From Candidatus Nitrosopumilus sp. (GTDB taxonomy: Archaea; Thermoproteota; Nitrososphaeria; Nitrososphaerales; Nitrosopumilaceae), in assembly GCA_013043295.1 (NCBI GenBank), contig JABDOO010000039.1:1-17199 (forward strand): a DNA stretch of 17,199 nucleotides, in the 5' to 3' direction. Every line of letters begins with the position of its first letter. Position 1 is the first letter of the stretch. The translations under genes were made by a program, and so were the position numbers. This document shows positions 6,662-14,859 of the stretch, one piece after another. Below the pieces are notes generated by a model. The model was not told the origin of the DNA, ran no database searches, and saw nothing but the letters and a program-made list of their open reading frames with translations.

Positions 6662-7657
6662 ATGGGAGCTCGAAAACGACATCAACCACGTAGAGGAAGT
6701 CTTGCATACTCACGTAGAGTAAGAGCAAAGACAATGGAAGCCAGAATTAGAGCTTGGCCAACAAGATCAGATTCCGAAGAACCAAAAATTCTAGCACACT
6801 GTGGTTTCAAAGCAGGATGTGTCCAAATTGTTAGCATTGATGATCGAGATAAAGTTCCAAACGCAGGAAAACAACTAGTAAGTTTGGGAACTGTTTTAGT
6901 AACACCCCCAGTGTTAATTTTAGGAATTAGAGGTTATTCAAAAGATCATGATGGCAAACATGCAGAGTTTGATGTTTATGCAGAAGACATTCCAAAAAGT
7001 ATTGCCAAAGAAATTACAATTAAAAATATTGCAGGTTCAATGGAAAATGCAGAATCTAGATTAAAAAAGATTAAAGAAATTTACGCAATTGTTGCAGTAT
7101 CACCAAGAGCAGCAGGGTTAGAAATGAAGAAACCATATATTTTTGAAGCAATGGTAAGCGGCGGAGATATTGAAAAACAATTTACACATGTAAAAGAACA
7201 CCTAGGAAAAGAAATTAAAATTGAACAAATATTTGAAACTGGCGCAACCGTAGATGTTGCAGCAATTACCAAAGGTCACGGATGGCAAGGTGTAATGAGA
7301 AGATGGGGAGTAAAAAAGAAACAACACAAATCAAGAAAGACAGTTAGGGAAGTTGGTTCACTAGGTCCTATTTCACCTCAGAGTATCATGTACACAGTTC
7401 CAAGAGCAGGTCAAACAGGATTCCATCAAAGAGTTGAATATGATAAACGAATAATGATTATGGGAAATACAGAATCAGATGAAATTAAAATTAACCCAGA
7501 TGGAGGATACAAACACTTTGGTTTAGTCAAAGGAGATTTCATAATTCTAAAAGGATCAGTTCCAGGAACATACAAGAGATTAATTAAACTAAGAAGTCAA
7601 ATTCGAAATGCACCAACTAAAATTACCAAGCCAAATATTCTGGAGGTTGTAGTATAA
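6662..7657 (+). CDS. rpl3: 50S ribosomal protein uL3
   Basis: Early-assembling large-subunit protein that reaches the peptidyl transferase centre. At 331 residues it has archaeal length. The N-terminus GARKRHQPRRGSLAYSRR (2-19) is the archaeal/eukaryotic form, and the central extension KGHGWQGVMRRWG (204-216) with the following basic KKKQHKSRKT is the part that reaches towards the catalytic centre. First gene of the operon, with a probable leaderless ATG. Its stop codon overlaps the uL4 start by one base. Confidence 0.97.
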   Translation: MGARKRHQPRRGSLAYSRRVRAKTMEARIRAWPTRSDSEEPKILAHCGFKAGCVQIVSIDDRDKVPNAGKQLVSLGTVLVTPPVLILGIRGYSKDHDGKHAEFDVYAEDIPKSIAKEITIKNIAGSMENAESRLKKIKEIYAIVAVSPRAAGLEMKKPYIFEAMVSGGDIEKQFTHVKEHLGKEIKIEQIFETGATVDVAAITKGHGWQGVMRRWGVKKKQHKSRKTVREVGSLGPISPQSIMYTVPRAGQTGFHQRVEYDKRIMIMGNTESDEIKINPDGGYKHFGLVKGDFIILKGSVPGTYKRLIKLRSQIRNAPTKITKPNILEVVV

Positions 7658-8469
7658 TGAAGATTGCATCCTATACAATTACTGGAACTAAAGATTCTGA
7701 AGTAGAACTTCCAATAATTTTCTCAACGCCATTTAGAAAAGAACTAATTCACAAAGCATTCACGAATTTAACATCCCACAAATTCCAAAGACAAGGAAGA
7801 AAGCCAATGGCAGGTATGGACGTCGTAGCAGATTCAAATGATCCTCCAACAGGTCAAGGTGTATCCCGTGTAGCAAGAATGCAAGGTGGCGGTGGCGGTA
7901 GACAAGGTCAAGGAGCAGAAGTTGCTTCAACTAGAGGCGGCAGACAAGCACATCCACCAATTGTTGAAAAAGTAATTTATAAAAAATTAAACAAAAAAGA
8001 AAACAAATTAGCATTATGTTCAGCAATTGCAGCAACTGCATCTAAAAAACTTGTAGAATTACGAGGCCACAAGGTCGATGGAATTGAATCATTCCCTATC
8101 GTAGTATCTGATGACATTGAAACAATTTCCAAGACAAGCGAAATTACCAAAGTAATAGATTCTTTGAAATTATCACAGGACGTAGAAAGATTAGATACGA
8201 GAAAACCAAGATCGGGTCAAGCAAGATTAAGAGGAAGAAGTAAAAAAGTTGGAAAGAGTATATTGTTTGTAACCTCAAATTCTTCAAGCCTCTCAAAGGC
8301 AACAGGTGCACTTCCAGGAGTAGAAGTAAGAAGTGTTAAAGAACTAAGTGTAATGGATTTAGCCCCAGGTTCTGATCCAATTAGATTAACTGTATATTCA
8401 AAATCCGCAATTGAGGAGATTGGAAAAATAAAGTCAACACATCTTGAAGTTATGGTGAAAACACAATGA
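7657..8469 (+). CDS. rpl4: 50S ribosomal protein uL4
   Basis: Large-subunit protein lining the nascent-peptide tunnel. 270 residues, typical of archaea. The long internal loop (about 44-102) is rich in Gly, Arg and Gln (MQGGGGGRQGQG, then STRGGRQAHPP), as expected for the tunnel extension, and the C-terminal globular half follows. A strong Shine-Dalgarno GGAGGT (7642-7647) lies 9 nt before the ATG inside the uL3 coding sequence, so initiation is probably both SD-directed and coupled. Confidence 0.96.
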   Translation: MKIASYTITGTKDSEVELPIIFSTPFRKELIHKAFTNLTSHKFQRQGRKPMAGMDVVADSNDPPTGQGVSRVARMQGGGGGRQGQGAEVASTRGGRQAHPPIVEKVIYKKLNKKENKLALCSAIAATASKKLVELRGHKVDGIESFPIVVSDDIETISKTSEITKVIDSLKLSQDVERLDTRKPRSGQARLRGRSKKVGKSILFVTSNSSSLSKATGALPGVEVRSVKELSVMDLAPGSDPIRLTVYSKSAIEEIGKIKSTHLEVMVKTQ

Positions 8470-8732
8470 ATGTAGATCAAGCAATGAAAATTATCATCAA
8501 GCCATACATTACAGAGAAAACATTTGCAATGGTTGAAAACGAGAGCAAAATATGTTTCATAGTGGAAATATCTGCAAACAAATCAGAAATTTCAGAAGCA
8601 GTAAAAACACTTTACAATCAAAATGTCAAAAAAGTAAACACAGCTAGAACAATTTATGGCAAAAAAGCTTTTGTTCAGTTTGAAAATACCGAAAAGGCCA
8701 GAGATTTGGCAACAAAGATAGGAATGCTATAA
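8466..8732 (+). CDS. rpl23: 50S ribosomal protein uL23
   Basis: Protein at the peptide-exit site that binds signal recognition particle and chaperones. 88 residues. IIKPYITEKTFAMVENE (about 9-25) and VKKVNTARTIYGKKAFVQF (about 54-72) are family signatures. The chosen ATG overlaps the uL4 stop in an ATGA junction. A second in-frame Met at residue 7 (MKIIIKPY) is a possible alternative start that matches many archaeal uL23 N-termini. Confidence 0.95.
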   Translation: MNVDQAMKIIIKPYITEKTFAMVENESKICFIVEISANKSEISEAVKTLYNQNVKKVNTARTIYGKKAFVQFENTEKARDLATKIGML

Positions 8733-8776
8733 TATGGACCATAGAACTCGAAGAACACTAACAGAGGAGAATAGAG

Positions 8777-9172
8777 ATGGTTAAAGAATTTTCATATAGA
8801 GGAATCCCTAAAGAAGAACTAGATAATCTTTCACTAGAAAAATTATTCTTATTATTTAATTCCAGACAAAGACGATCACTTACAAGAGGAATTACAGATG
8901 GAAAAAGAAAACTTATTGAAGAAATCAAATCTGCAAAAGCAGGTAAATTAAAAAATCCTATCAAAACTCATGTTAGAGATTTAATTATTCTACCATATAT
9001 GGTAGGAGTTACAGTAAACACATTCTCCGGAAAAGAATTCCAACCAGTAACAATCACAACAGAAATGATTGGGCATTATTTGGGAGAATATGTAATAACA
9101 AACAAGAGAGTTTCACACGGTGCCCCAGGTGTGGGTGCATCAAGATCCAGTCTCTACGTACCATTGAAGTGA
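8777..9172 (+). CDS. rps19: 30S ribosomal protein uS19
   Basis: Head protein of the small subunit, in contact with uS13 and the A-site region. The 131 residues include the archaeal/eukaryotic N-terminal extension (EFSYRGIPKEELDNLSLEKLF). The conserved core lies at about 65-131: HVRDLIILPYMVG, the FQPVTITTEMIGHYLGEY strand-helix, and K-RVSHGAPGVGASRSS. A purine-rich GAGGAG (8764-8769) precedes the ATG by 7 nt. Only 44 nt separate it from uL23, so there is no room for uL2, which normally sits here. Confidence 0.96.
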   Translation: MVKEFSYRGIPKEELDNLSLEKLFLLFNSRQRRSLTRGITDGKRKLIEEIKSAKAGKLKNPIKTHVRDLIILPYMVGVTVNTFSGKEFQPVTITTEMIGHYLGEYVITNKRVSHGAPGVGASRSSLYVPLK

Positions 9173-9177
9173 TTATT

Positions 9178-9636
9178 ATGGGTAGATTCAATTACGCATT
9201 CCAAAATTATGACCCAACAAGACATGTTCGTTCATCATTGCGTGAAAAAGATATTTCACATAAACATGCTAGAGAGGTTGCAGTATCAATCAAAGGATTA
9301 TCAATTGAAAAAGCAAGAGATTATCTCATTGCAGTAGTTAACAAGAATAGAGCAGTACCATTTAGAAGATATAAAAATCAAGTCGGACACAGACCAGACC
9401 CAGGAGTAATGTCAGGACGTTATCCACAAAAAACTGCAAAAGAGTTCATCAAAGTTTTAGATAATTTAGAATCAAATGCAGAATACAAAGGAATGGATTT
9501 AGATAGATTAAGAATCGTAAATGCAACTGTTCACAAAGGAGTTATTGTCAAAAGATTCACCCCTAGAGCAATGGGAAGAGCAACTCCAAAGAACAATGTA
9601 CTGACTCATGTAGAATTGGTGGCAAAGGAGATTTAG
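9178..9636 (+). CDS. rpl22: 50S ribosomal protein uL22
   Basis: Large-subunit protein whose beta hairpin helps form the exit tunnel. 152 residues from the ATG at 9178 (MGRFNYAFQNYDPTRHVRSS), a natural archaeal N-terminus. An in-frame GTG at 9169 overlapping the uS19 stop would add only MII and seems less likely. The tunnel hairpin region is visible as GHRPDPGVMSGRYPQK (about 77-92), and the C-terminal VKRFTPRAMGRATPKNN is the usual rRNA-binding strand. Confidence 0.95.
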   Translation: MGRFNYAFQNYDPTRHVRSSLREKDISHKHAREVAVSIKGLSIEKARDYLIAVVNKNRAVPFRRYKNQVGHRPDPGVMSGRYPQKTAKEFIKVLDNLESNAEYKGMDLDRLRIVNATVHKGVIVKRFTPRAMGRATPKNNVLTHVELVAKEI

Positions 9637-9638
9637 AA

Positions 9639-10436
9639 ATGTCTGCAGTAAAAAATGTAATTAAAGACAACTACAACATGATGCTTCTCAAAGACTATCT
9701 AAGAGAAGCAATTAAAGATGCAGGTTTCTCACACGCAGAAATTTCAAAAACCCCAGTTGGAACTAGAGTGGCATTACATGTTACAAGACCAGGAATTGTT
9801 ATCGGAAGAAAAGGTTCTGGCATTAGAGCACTTACAGATAAACTTGCAACAGACTTTGGATTAAAAAATCCACAGATTTCAGTAGTAGAGATTGAAAAGC
9901 CAGAACTAGCACCAAGTGTAATGTGTAATAGGATGGCATCTCATCTTGAGAGAGGTACTGCATTTAGAAGAGCAACTATGTGGACACTAAAACAAATCAT
10001 GGAGGGAGGAGCAATGGGAGTTCAAATTACAATATCAGGTAAACTAAGAGGAGATCGTTCTGCATTTGAAAAACACACTCAAGGAATTTTGCCTAGAGCA
10101 GGACATCACGCAGAAATTATTGTGGATGAAGATATTGCACATGTAAAGACTGCAATGGGGTTAATCGGAATTAGAATTAGAATTGCTAGAAAAGAAAAAC
10201 TCATTCCAGAATTTGAAATGAAAGTAGAGAAAACAAAGAAAGTAAAACAAGTACCAGAAAAGACTACTGAAAAAGTCAAGGTTGAGGAAATCGAGGTGGA
10301 AGGAGCAAAAGTTGAAGTTGTTAAAGTAGAAGGAAAAGAGGATACAGCTAAATCAGAATCTGAAAGGATCGCATTAGAAGCAAAGAAGATGGAAACACTT
10401 GAAACGCTTGAAGAAGAGGAGTCTAAATTGAAATGA
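9639..10436 (+). CDS. rps3: 30S ribosomal protein uS3 with a charged C-terminal tail
   Basis: mRNA-entry-channel protein of the small subunit. 265 residues. The N-terminal KH domain has the GRKG signature inside VIGRKGSGI (54-62), and the second domain spans about 85-190 (MCNRMASHLERGTAFRRA, then GVQITISGKLRGDRSAF). From about residue 196 the protein becomes a long Lys/Glu/Val-rich low-complexity tail ending EEEESKLK, beyond the folded core. Tails of varied length are known in archaeal uS3. The last four bases overlap the uL29 start (ATGA). Confidence 0.96.
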   Translation: MSAVKNVIKDNYNMMLLKDYLREAIKDAGFSHAEISKTPVGTRVALHVTRPGIVIGRKGSGIRALTDKLATDFGLKNPQISVVEIEKPELAPSVMCNRMASHLERGTAFRRATMWTLKQIMEGGAMGVQITISGKLRGDRSAFEKHTQGILPRAGHHAEIIVDEDIAHVKTAMGLIGIRIRIARKEKLIPEFEMKVEKTKKVKQVPEKTTEKVKVEEIEVEGAKVEVVKVEGKEDTAKSESERIALEAKKMETLETLEEEESKLK

Positions 10437-10639
10437 CCAGATTAAGTATGAAGACAATCAAACAATTAAACGAAAAAGATCTTAAAAGTAAAATTCAAGA
10501 AACACGTAGTGAATTAGGAAAACTAAGAATTGATGCTTCCAAAGGAACACTAAGAAAAGAGAGTGGAAAACTAAAGCCACTTCGTCACGATATTGCAAGA
10601 ATGCTAACCAGATTAAGTGAATTGAGGAATGAGAAATGA
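10433..10639 (+). CDS. rpl29: 50S ribosomal protein uL29
   Basis: Small helical-hairpin protein beside uL23 at the tunnel exit. 68 residues, with KTIKQLNEKDLKSKIQETRSEL as the first helix (about 7-28) and KPLRHDIARMLTRLSELRNEK as the second (about 48-68). It overlaps both the preceding uS3 stop and the following Rpp29 start by 4 nt, so translation is probably coupled across the three. Confidence 0.94.
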   Translation: MTRLSMKTIKQLNEKDLKSKIQETRSELGKLRIDASKGTLRKESGKLKPLRHDIARMLTRLSELRNEK

Positions 10640-10902
10640 TTACTGTAGATAATTTAACATCACATGAATTCATAGGATTAGATACAGAAATTATTCAATC
10701 AACCAATCCACAAGTAATAGGATTAAATGGAAGAATTATCAATGAAACAAAATCCATGTTTACAATTAACACAGAAAATGGTTCAAAATCATTTGCAAAA
10801 GATACTAACAATTGGAAATTTTCAATTGAAGGAAAAGATGTAATTATACAAGGCAATAAAATTGCAAAAAGACCATTTGATAGAATTGGAGGAAAACAAT
10901 GA
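10636..10902 (+). CDS. rnp1: Ribonuclease P protein component 1 (Rpp29/Pop4)
   Basis: Protein subunit of archaeal RNase P, which matures tRNA 5' ends; it pairs with Rpp21 on the specificity domain. 88 residues forming an Sm-like beta barrel: HEFIGLDTEIIQSTNP (about 10-25), GLNGRIINETKSMFTI (about 29-44), WKFSIEGKDVIIQGNKIAKRPFDR (about 55-78). Its place between uL29 and uS17 is the conserved archaeal arrangement, which supports the call for a short protein. The stop overlaps the uS17 start by 4 nt. Confidence 0.93.
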   Translation: MITVDNLTSHEFIGLDTEIIQSTNPQVIGLNGRIINETKSMFTINTENGSKSFAKDTNNWKFSIEGKDVIIQGNKIAKRPFDRIGGKQ

Positions 10903-11222
10903 CTCAAAATATTGGATTAAAAGTCAAAGAACCTGAAAGAAAATGTGAAGACAAGCACTGTCCTTTCCACGGGGGTCTATCAATTAGAGGAAAATTATTT
11001 GATGGTAAAGTAACTGGAAGCAAAGCAAAGCAGACCATCACATTACAAAAGGATGCACCACTTTACTTTAGTAAATTTAAGAGATATGCAAGAGGTACAA
11101 GTACAATTCACGCACATGTTCCTGAATGTATTGATGTTGAAACAGGAGATCATGTACTTACTGCAGAATGCAGACCAATCTCAAAATCAGTATCATATGT
11201 CGTTGTGGAGGTTAAGGCATAA
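10899..11222 (+). CDS. rps17: 30S ribosomal protein uS17
   Basis: Primary 16S rRNA-binding protein with an OB fold. 107 residues including the archaeal N-terminal extension with a Cys pair (C16 and C21 in CEDKHCPFHG). The core contains SIRGKLFDGKVTG, the conserved YARGTSTIHAHVPECIDVETGDHV, then TAECRPISKSVSYVVVE. SD-like GGAGG precedes the ATG within Rpp29. The final base is shared with the uL14 start codon. Confidence 0.96.
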   Translation: MTQNIGLKVKEPERKCEDKHCPFHGGLSIRGKLFDGKVTGSKAKQTITLQKDAPLYFSKFKRYARGTSTIHAHVPECIDVETGDHVLTAECRPISKSVSYVVVEVKA

Positions 11223-11644
11223 TGGCAAAGCAAGCAGGAAAAGGTGTAGAAGAATTCAGACCATATGTAACTAAAGTAATTCCTATTGGTGCAAATATTG
11301 TATGTGCAGATAATTCAGGTGCAAAAATTTTAGAAGTGATCAATGTTCCTAGACATCACACTAGATCATCTAGACTTGCATCAGCATCTGTTGGAGACTT
11401 TTGTAATGTTGTAGTAAAAAAAGGTCCAGCAGAATTAAGAAAGCAAGTATACGGTGCAGTAATTATTAGACAAAAATATGCTATTCGAAGATTAAACGGT
11501 GTTAGAGTTTGTTTTGAAGATAATGCAGCAGTGCTAATCACACCAGAAGGTGAAACCAAAGGAACAGACATCAAAGGACCAGTTGCAGCAGAAGCTACAG
11601 AAAAATGGCCAAGAGTAGCTAACTTGGCATCAATGGTGGTATAA
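11222..11644 (+). CDS. rpl14: 50S ribosomal protein uL14
   Basis: Subunit-interface protein of the large subunit. 140 residues, including a short N-terminal extension. The signatures GANIVCADNSGAKILEVINV and GDFCNVVVKKGPAELRKQVYGAVIIRQK are complete, and the C-terminal part (RLNGVRVCFEDNAAVLITPEGETKGTDIKGPVA, then WPRVANLASMVV) is typical. A clear GGAGGT (about 11207-11212) lies upstream inside uS17, giving an SD-coupled start. Confidence 0.97.
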   Translation: MAKQAGKGVEEFRPYVTKVIPIGANIVCADNSGAKILEVINVPRHHTRSSRLASASVGDFCNVVVKKGPAELRKQVYGAVIIRQKYAIRRLNGVRVCFEDNAAVLITPEGETKGTDIKGPVAAEATEKWPRVANLASMVV

Positions 11645-11647
11645 AAA

Positions 11648-12112
11648 ATGAAACCAACAAAAATGCGTAACCAAATGATTTACCAAGCAACATACAAAAC
11701 AAAAAGTAAACAATTGGGTAGTGCACTCTCAAAAGATCTTCATAAGAAATATGGTAAAAGAAGTGTTAGAGTAATTGAAGGTGACAGTGTTACAATAGTA
11801 AGAGGAGAATTCAAAGGAGTAGATGGTAAAGTAGCCAAAGTTTCTACTGAAAAAAGCAGTGTAGCAATTGAAGGAGTAAAAAAAGAAAAAACCAAAGGGG
11901 ATAAATTCGATGTTTATATTCACACATCCAACTTGGTTGTCACTTCACTAAATTCTGAAGATAAATGGAGAATTTTAAAACTAGAAGGAAAAGATCCAAG
12001 AAAACAACCAAAGACACCTCAAACAAAAACTGAAACTAAAGATGAGCCTGTAAAAGATGTCCCTAAAGAAACAAAAGTGGAAGAAAAGCCCAAAAAAGAA
12101 GGAGATGAGTAG
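11648..12112 (+). CDS. rpl24: 50S ribosomal protein uL24 with a Lys/Glu/Pro-rich tail
   Basis: Assembly-initiating large-subunit protein. 154 residues. The N-terminal basic part (MKPTKMRNQMIYQATYKTKSKQ) is followed by a KOW-type SH3 barrel (VIEGDSVTIVRGEFKGVDGKVAKV, about 43-66) and the TSNLVVTSLN segment near 95-104. From about 115 a low-complexity tail of Lys, Glu, Pro and Thr runs to the stop. The tail looks like a lineage-specific extension comparable to that of uS3 in this operon. Confidence 0.95.
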   Translation: MKPTKMRNQMIYQATYKTKSKQLGSALSKDLHKKYGKRSVRVIEGDSVTIVRGEFKGVDGKVAKVSTEKSSVAIEGVKKEKTKGDKFDVYIHTSNLVVTSLNSEDKWRILKLEGKDPRKQPKTPQTKTETKDEPVKDVPKETKVEEKPKKEGDE

Positions 12113-12114
12113 AC

Positions 12115-12831
12115 ATGGTAAGTATTTCAGGTAGTAAAAAACTCAAACGACAAATGGCCCCACAATTCTGGGGAATTACTAGAAAAGACAAAAGATTTGT
12201 AATTACTGTTAAACCCGGACCTCATCAAAAGAGTCATTCAGTTCCAACAGCAGTTTTCCTAAGAGATATGCTAAATATTGTAACAAGCTTGAGAGAAGCA
12301 AAAGCATCAATTTATTCTGGAAGAGTAAAGATTGACGGAGTTGTTAGAAAATCATTGCATCATGCAATAGGATTAATGGATGTAGTAGAATTACAAGATG
12401 TTCCAGATGTGTATCGTCTAGTTCCAACAGAAGACAAACTTCTAAAACCAATCAAAATTAATGAATCAGAAAAATCTAAAAAATTAGTTAGAGTCACTAC
12501 TAAAACTACAATTAACAAAGGGAAATTACAAATTGGATTTCATGATGGACGTTCTACAATATCAGATACCAAAGTAAATGTTGGAGATGCATGTCTAATA
12601 CAAATTCCTGATCAAAAAATTCTTGAAGTAATAAAATTAGAAGCAGGATGTCAAGGTTTAGTTACACGAGGAAATAACTCAGGACGTATTGGTAAAATTG
12701 AATCAATTGAAGATGGAACATTCAGTCTACCAAAAAGAGTTATTCTAGCATTAGATGACAGAAAAATCGAAATTCCTGCAGACATCATCTTGCCAATTGG
12801 AAAAGAGGAGCCAATAATTCAATTAAAGTGA
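12115..12831 (+). CDS. rps4e: 30S ribosomal protein eS4
   Basis: Archaeal/eukaryotic small-subunit protein with no bacterial counterpart. 238 residues. The N-terminus (GSKKLKRQMAPQFWGITRKDKRFV) precedes an S4 RNA-binding domain (about 43-100: PTAVFLRDMLNIVTSLREAK, then YSGRVKIDGVVRKS). A central beta domain and a C-terminal KOW-like segment follow (about 178-205: GCQGLVTRGNNSGRIGKI). Starts 2 nt after the uL24 stop. Confidence 0.96.
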   Translation: MVSISGSKKLKRQMAPQFWGITRKDKRFVITVKPGPHQKSHSVPTAVFLRDMLNIVTSLREAKASIYSGRVKIDGVVRKSLHHAIGLMDVVELQDVPDVYRLVPTEDKLLKPIKINESEKSKKLVRVTTKTTINKGKLQIGFHDGRSTISDTKVNVGDACLIQIPDQKILEVIKLEAGCQGLVTRGNNSGRIGKIESIEDGTFSLPKRVILALDDRKIEIPADIILPIGKEEPIIQLK

Positions 12832-12835
12832 TCAT

Positions 12836-13360
12836 ATGTCTCAAACTACAACAGAATCCCCTATGAAAAAAATCTCTTTAGAGAAAGTTGTCCTAAACAT
12901 GGGAGTAGGAAAATCAGGAGATGTAATTAATGTGGCAAGAAAAGCACTTGATCAAATTTCTGGAAAAAAATCTTCTGCAAGAAATGCTAAAGAAACACAA
13001 AGAGACTGGGGAATTAGAAAAGGGGAACCAATAGGAGCTGCAGTAACAATTCGAGGAAATGATGCTAAGGAATTACTAAAAAGATTACTTGAAGCAAAAG
13101 GAAATACTGTAAATGGAAAATCATTTGACAATTTTGGCAACTACTCATTTGGAATTAGAGAACACATCGATATTCCAGGAGTAAAATATGATCCACAAAT
13201 AGGAATCTTAGGATTAGGAATTTCAATCACATTAACAAGACCAGGATATGGAATTAGAACTAGAAGTAAACATAAGGCAAGAGTTGGAAAATCCCATATC
13301 ATCAAAAGCCAAGAAGCAAAAGATTATCTTGCAAAAGAATTTGGAGTGACAGTAACATAA
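12836..13360 (+). CDS. rpl5: 50S ribosomal protein uL5
   Basis: 5S rRNA-binding protein of the central protuberance. 174 residues, archaeal length. It shows KISLEKVVLNMGVGKSGD near the N-terminus, GIRKGEPIGAAVTIRG in the middle, and FGNYSFGIREHIDIPGVKYDP with LGLGISITLTRPGYGIRTR in the second half. The stop codon shares its last base with the uS14 start. Confidence 0.96.
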   Translation: MSQTTTESPMKKISLEKVVLNMGVGKSGDVINVARKALDQISGKKSSARNAKETQRDWGIRKGEPIGAAVTIRGNDAKELLKRLLEAKGNTVNGKSFDNFGNYSFGIREHIDIPGVKYDPQIGILGLGISITLTRPGYGIRTRSKHKARVGKSHIIKSQEAKDYLAKEFGVTVT

Positions 13361-13539
13361 TGGCCAAAGATAGATCCTATGAAGCAACTGGCAGAAAAAA
13401 ACATGACTTTGGAAGAGGTTCAAGATGGTGTAAAAGGTGCGGAGATTACACTGCAGTTATTCAAAAATATGATTTAATGCTATGTAGACGATGCTTCAGA
13501 GAAGTAGCAACATCTTTAGGGTTTAGGAAAAACAAGTGA
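13360..13539 (+). CDS. rps14: 30S ribosomal protein uS14, zinc-binding form
   Basis: Small-subunit head protein, only 59 residues and so easily missed. Translation from the ATG at 13360 begins MAKDRSYEATGRKKHDFGRG. It carries a zinc site of two CxxC pairs: C24-K-R-C27 after SRW and C42-R-R-C45 before FREVATSLGFRK. The stop is TGA at 13537-13539. Overlaps uL5 by one base and precedes uS8 by 6 nt, exactly where archaeal operons place it. Confidence 0.95.
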   Translation: MAKDRSYEATGRKKHDFGRGSRWCKRCGDYTAVIQKYDLMLCRRCFREVATSLGFRKNK

Positions 13540-13545
13540 TATAAT

Positions 13546-13938
13546 ATGCCAGCAACAAACATCTTAGCAAATCTATTTGTCACACTTTACAACAATGAAG
13601 CTAGAAGGAAAAGCGATTGTGTTATTTTGCCAACATCAAAATTAGGCATTGAAGTGTTAAAGACTTTACAAAAAGAGGGATACATCGGAGAGTTTGAACA
13701 TATTGATGATAAAAGAGGAGGCAAGTTCAAGATTAAACTATTAGCAAAAATAAACAAGTGTGGAGCAATATCCCCAAGATTCAAAGTTAAAAACGACGAA
13801 TACAATAATTGGGAGCAACAATATTTGCCAGCATATGATAGAGGAATGCTTCTTGTTACAACAAACCAAGGAGTTATGTCACATCATGATGCATCACAGA
13901 AAGGAATTGGGGGATTTTTGATAGGTTATGTCTACTAA
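13546..13938 (+). CDS. rps8: 30S ribosomal protein uS8
   Basis: Central-domain 16S rRNA-binding protein. 130 residues of the archaeal/eukaryotic type, beginning PATNILANLFVTLYNNEARRK. It has GYIGEFEHIDDKRGGKFKIKL in the first domain and the C-terminal rRNA-contact sequence GVMSHHDASQKGIGGFLIGYVY. Its 3' end overlaps the uL6 start by 11 nt. Confidence 0.96.
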   Translation: MPATNILANLFVTLYNNEARRKSDCVILPTSKLGIEVLKTLQKEGYIGEFEHIDDKRGGKFKIKLLAKINKCGAISPRFKVKNDEYNNWEQQYLPAYDRGMLLVTTNQGVMSHHDASQKGIGGFLIGYVY

Positions 13939-14485
13939 ACAAGTTGAAGAGTTCAAAGATCAGGTCGATATTCCTGAAGGTGTCACAGTCTCTGTTAACA
14001 AACACATGGTATCGTTTGTAGGACCACTGGGAAAAACTCACAAGAGTTTCAGAAGCATCCCAGTTAAGGTAGAAGTAAGTGAAGGTAAAGTACTCCTTAC
14101 AGCAATAAATCACAAGAAAAGAGATTATGCTATTTTGCACACTGCAAGATCAATTATCAGAAACATCTGCGAAGGTCTTGTTACAGGATATACTATTAAA
14201 ATGAAAATTGTATTTTCACACTTTCCAATCACAGTAAAAGTTGAAGGAAAAAAAGTTTTGATTGAAAATTTCCAAGGAGAAAGAGCTCCAAGAAGCACAT
14301 TCATTGTTGGAAATACCAAAGTTGTTCCAAAAGGTGAAGACGTGATTCTAACAGGAGAAGTATGGACAGACATTACTCAAACAGCTGCAAATATTGAATT
14401 AAGATCCAAAGTGAAAAACAAAGATCATAGAGTATTCCTAGACGGTATCTATGTTTTCGAAAAGAAAAAAGGCATAGACAAATAG
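13928..14485 (+). CDS. rpl6: 50S ribosomal protein uL6
   Basis: Large-subunit protein near the sarcin-ricin loop and the GTPase centre. 185 residues with the two tandem alpha/beta domains of the family: PEGVTVSVNKHMVSFVGPLG in the first, then FSHFPITVKVEGKKVLIENF and GERAPRSTFIVGN in the second. It is the last recognisable ribosomal protein of the run; eL32, which commonly follows in archaea, is absent. The next gene starts 15 nt later. Confidence 0.96.
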   Translation: MSTKQVEEFKDQVDIPEGVTVSVNKHMVSFVGPLGKTHKSFRSIPVKVEVSEGKVLLTAINHKKRDYAILHTARSIIRNICEGLVTGYTIKMKIVFSHFPITVKVEGKKVLIENFQGERAPRSTFIVGNTKVVPKGEDVILTGEVWTDITQTAANIELRSKVKNKDHRVFLDGIYVFEKKKGIDK

Positions 14486-14500
14486 ATTTCTAATTCACAA

Positions 14501-14788
14501 ATGACTCTAGATCCTGAATTTTCAAAACAGACTACAGATTTAATCCAGCAAACATTGGAATTATACAAATCAGCAGGAGCTTCTCCTAGAATTGGTGAAA
14601 CATGGGATTGTGCAAATATTGGTGATTTTTTGTGTGGATTTTTTGTAGGAGAGATGGTTGGTTCTGCACTTAGTGCATTTCAAATTGTTCATAAACGAGA
14701 ACCAACTGCAGATGAACATCTAGAGATAATTGAATTAGTTGAAAGTCACGCAAAAGAAATAAAAGAATTTTTTGCAAAATTTAACTGA
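14501..14788 (+). CDS. Small acidic protein of unknown function at the operon end
   Basis: 95-residue protein that I do not recognise. It looks helical throughout: an amphipathic first helix (about 5-25), a central GETWDCANIGDFLCGFFVGEMVG segment (about 32-54) with two cysteines and a moderately hydrophobic helix, and a C-terminal charged helix with HLEIIELVESHAKEIKEFF (about 74-92). There is no signal peptide, and the central helix is too short and interrupted to be confident of a membrane span. It lies 15 nt behind uL6 with no visible promoter between, so it probably belongs to the ribosomal transcript. That suggests a housekeeping role, but there is no direct evidence. Confidence 0.7.
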   Translation: MTLDPEFSKQTTDLIQQTLELYKSAGASPRIGETWDCANIGDFLCGFFVGEMVGSALSAFQIVHKREPTADEHLEIIELVESHAKEIKEFFAKFN

Positions 14789-14828
14789 AGATTTTCCAAT
14801 TTTAGTCTATTTTGTATAGTCGCAAAGA

Positions 14829-14834
14829 TTAAAT
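14829..14834 (+). promoter_or_regulatory. Putative TATA/box A of tRNA-Asn
   Basis: TTAAAT is centred about 28 nt upstream of the mature tRNA 5' end, consistent with an independent archaeal tRNA promoter. Confidence 0.4.
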
Positions 14835-14859
14835 CACTTTTGCCAAGGTCTAAACTTGT

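Noticed and set aside
8734..8784. 16-codon ORF between uL23 and uS19 as a uL2 remnant
   Set aside because: The peptide does not resemble any part of uL2, and it is too short to judge.
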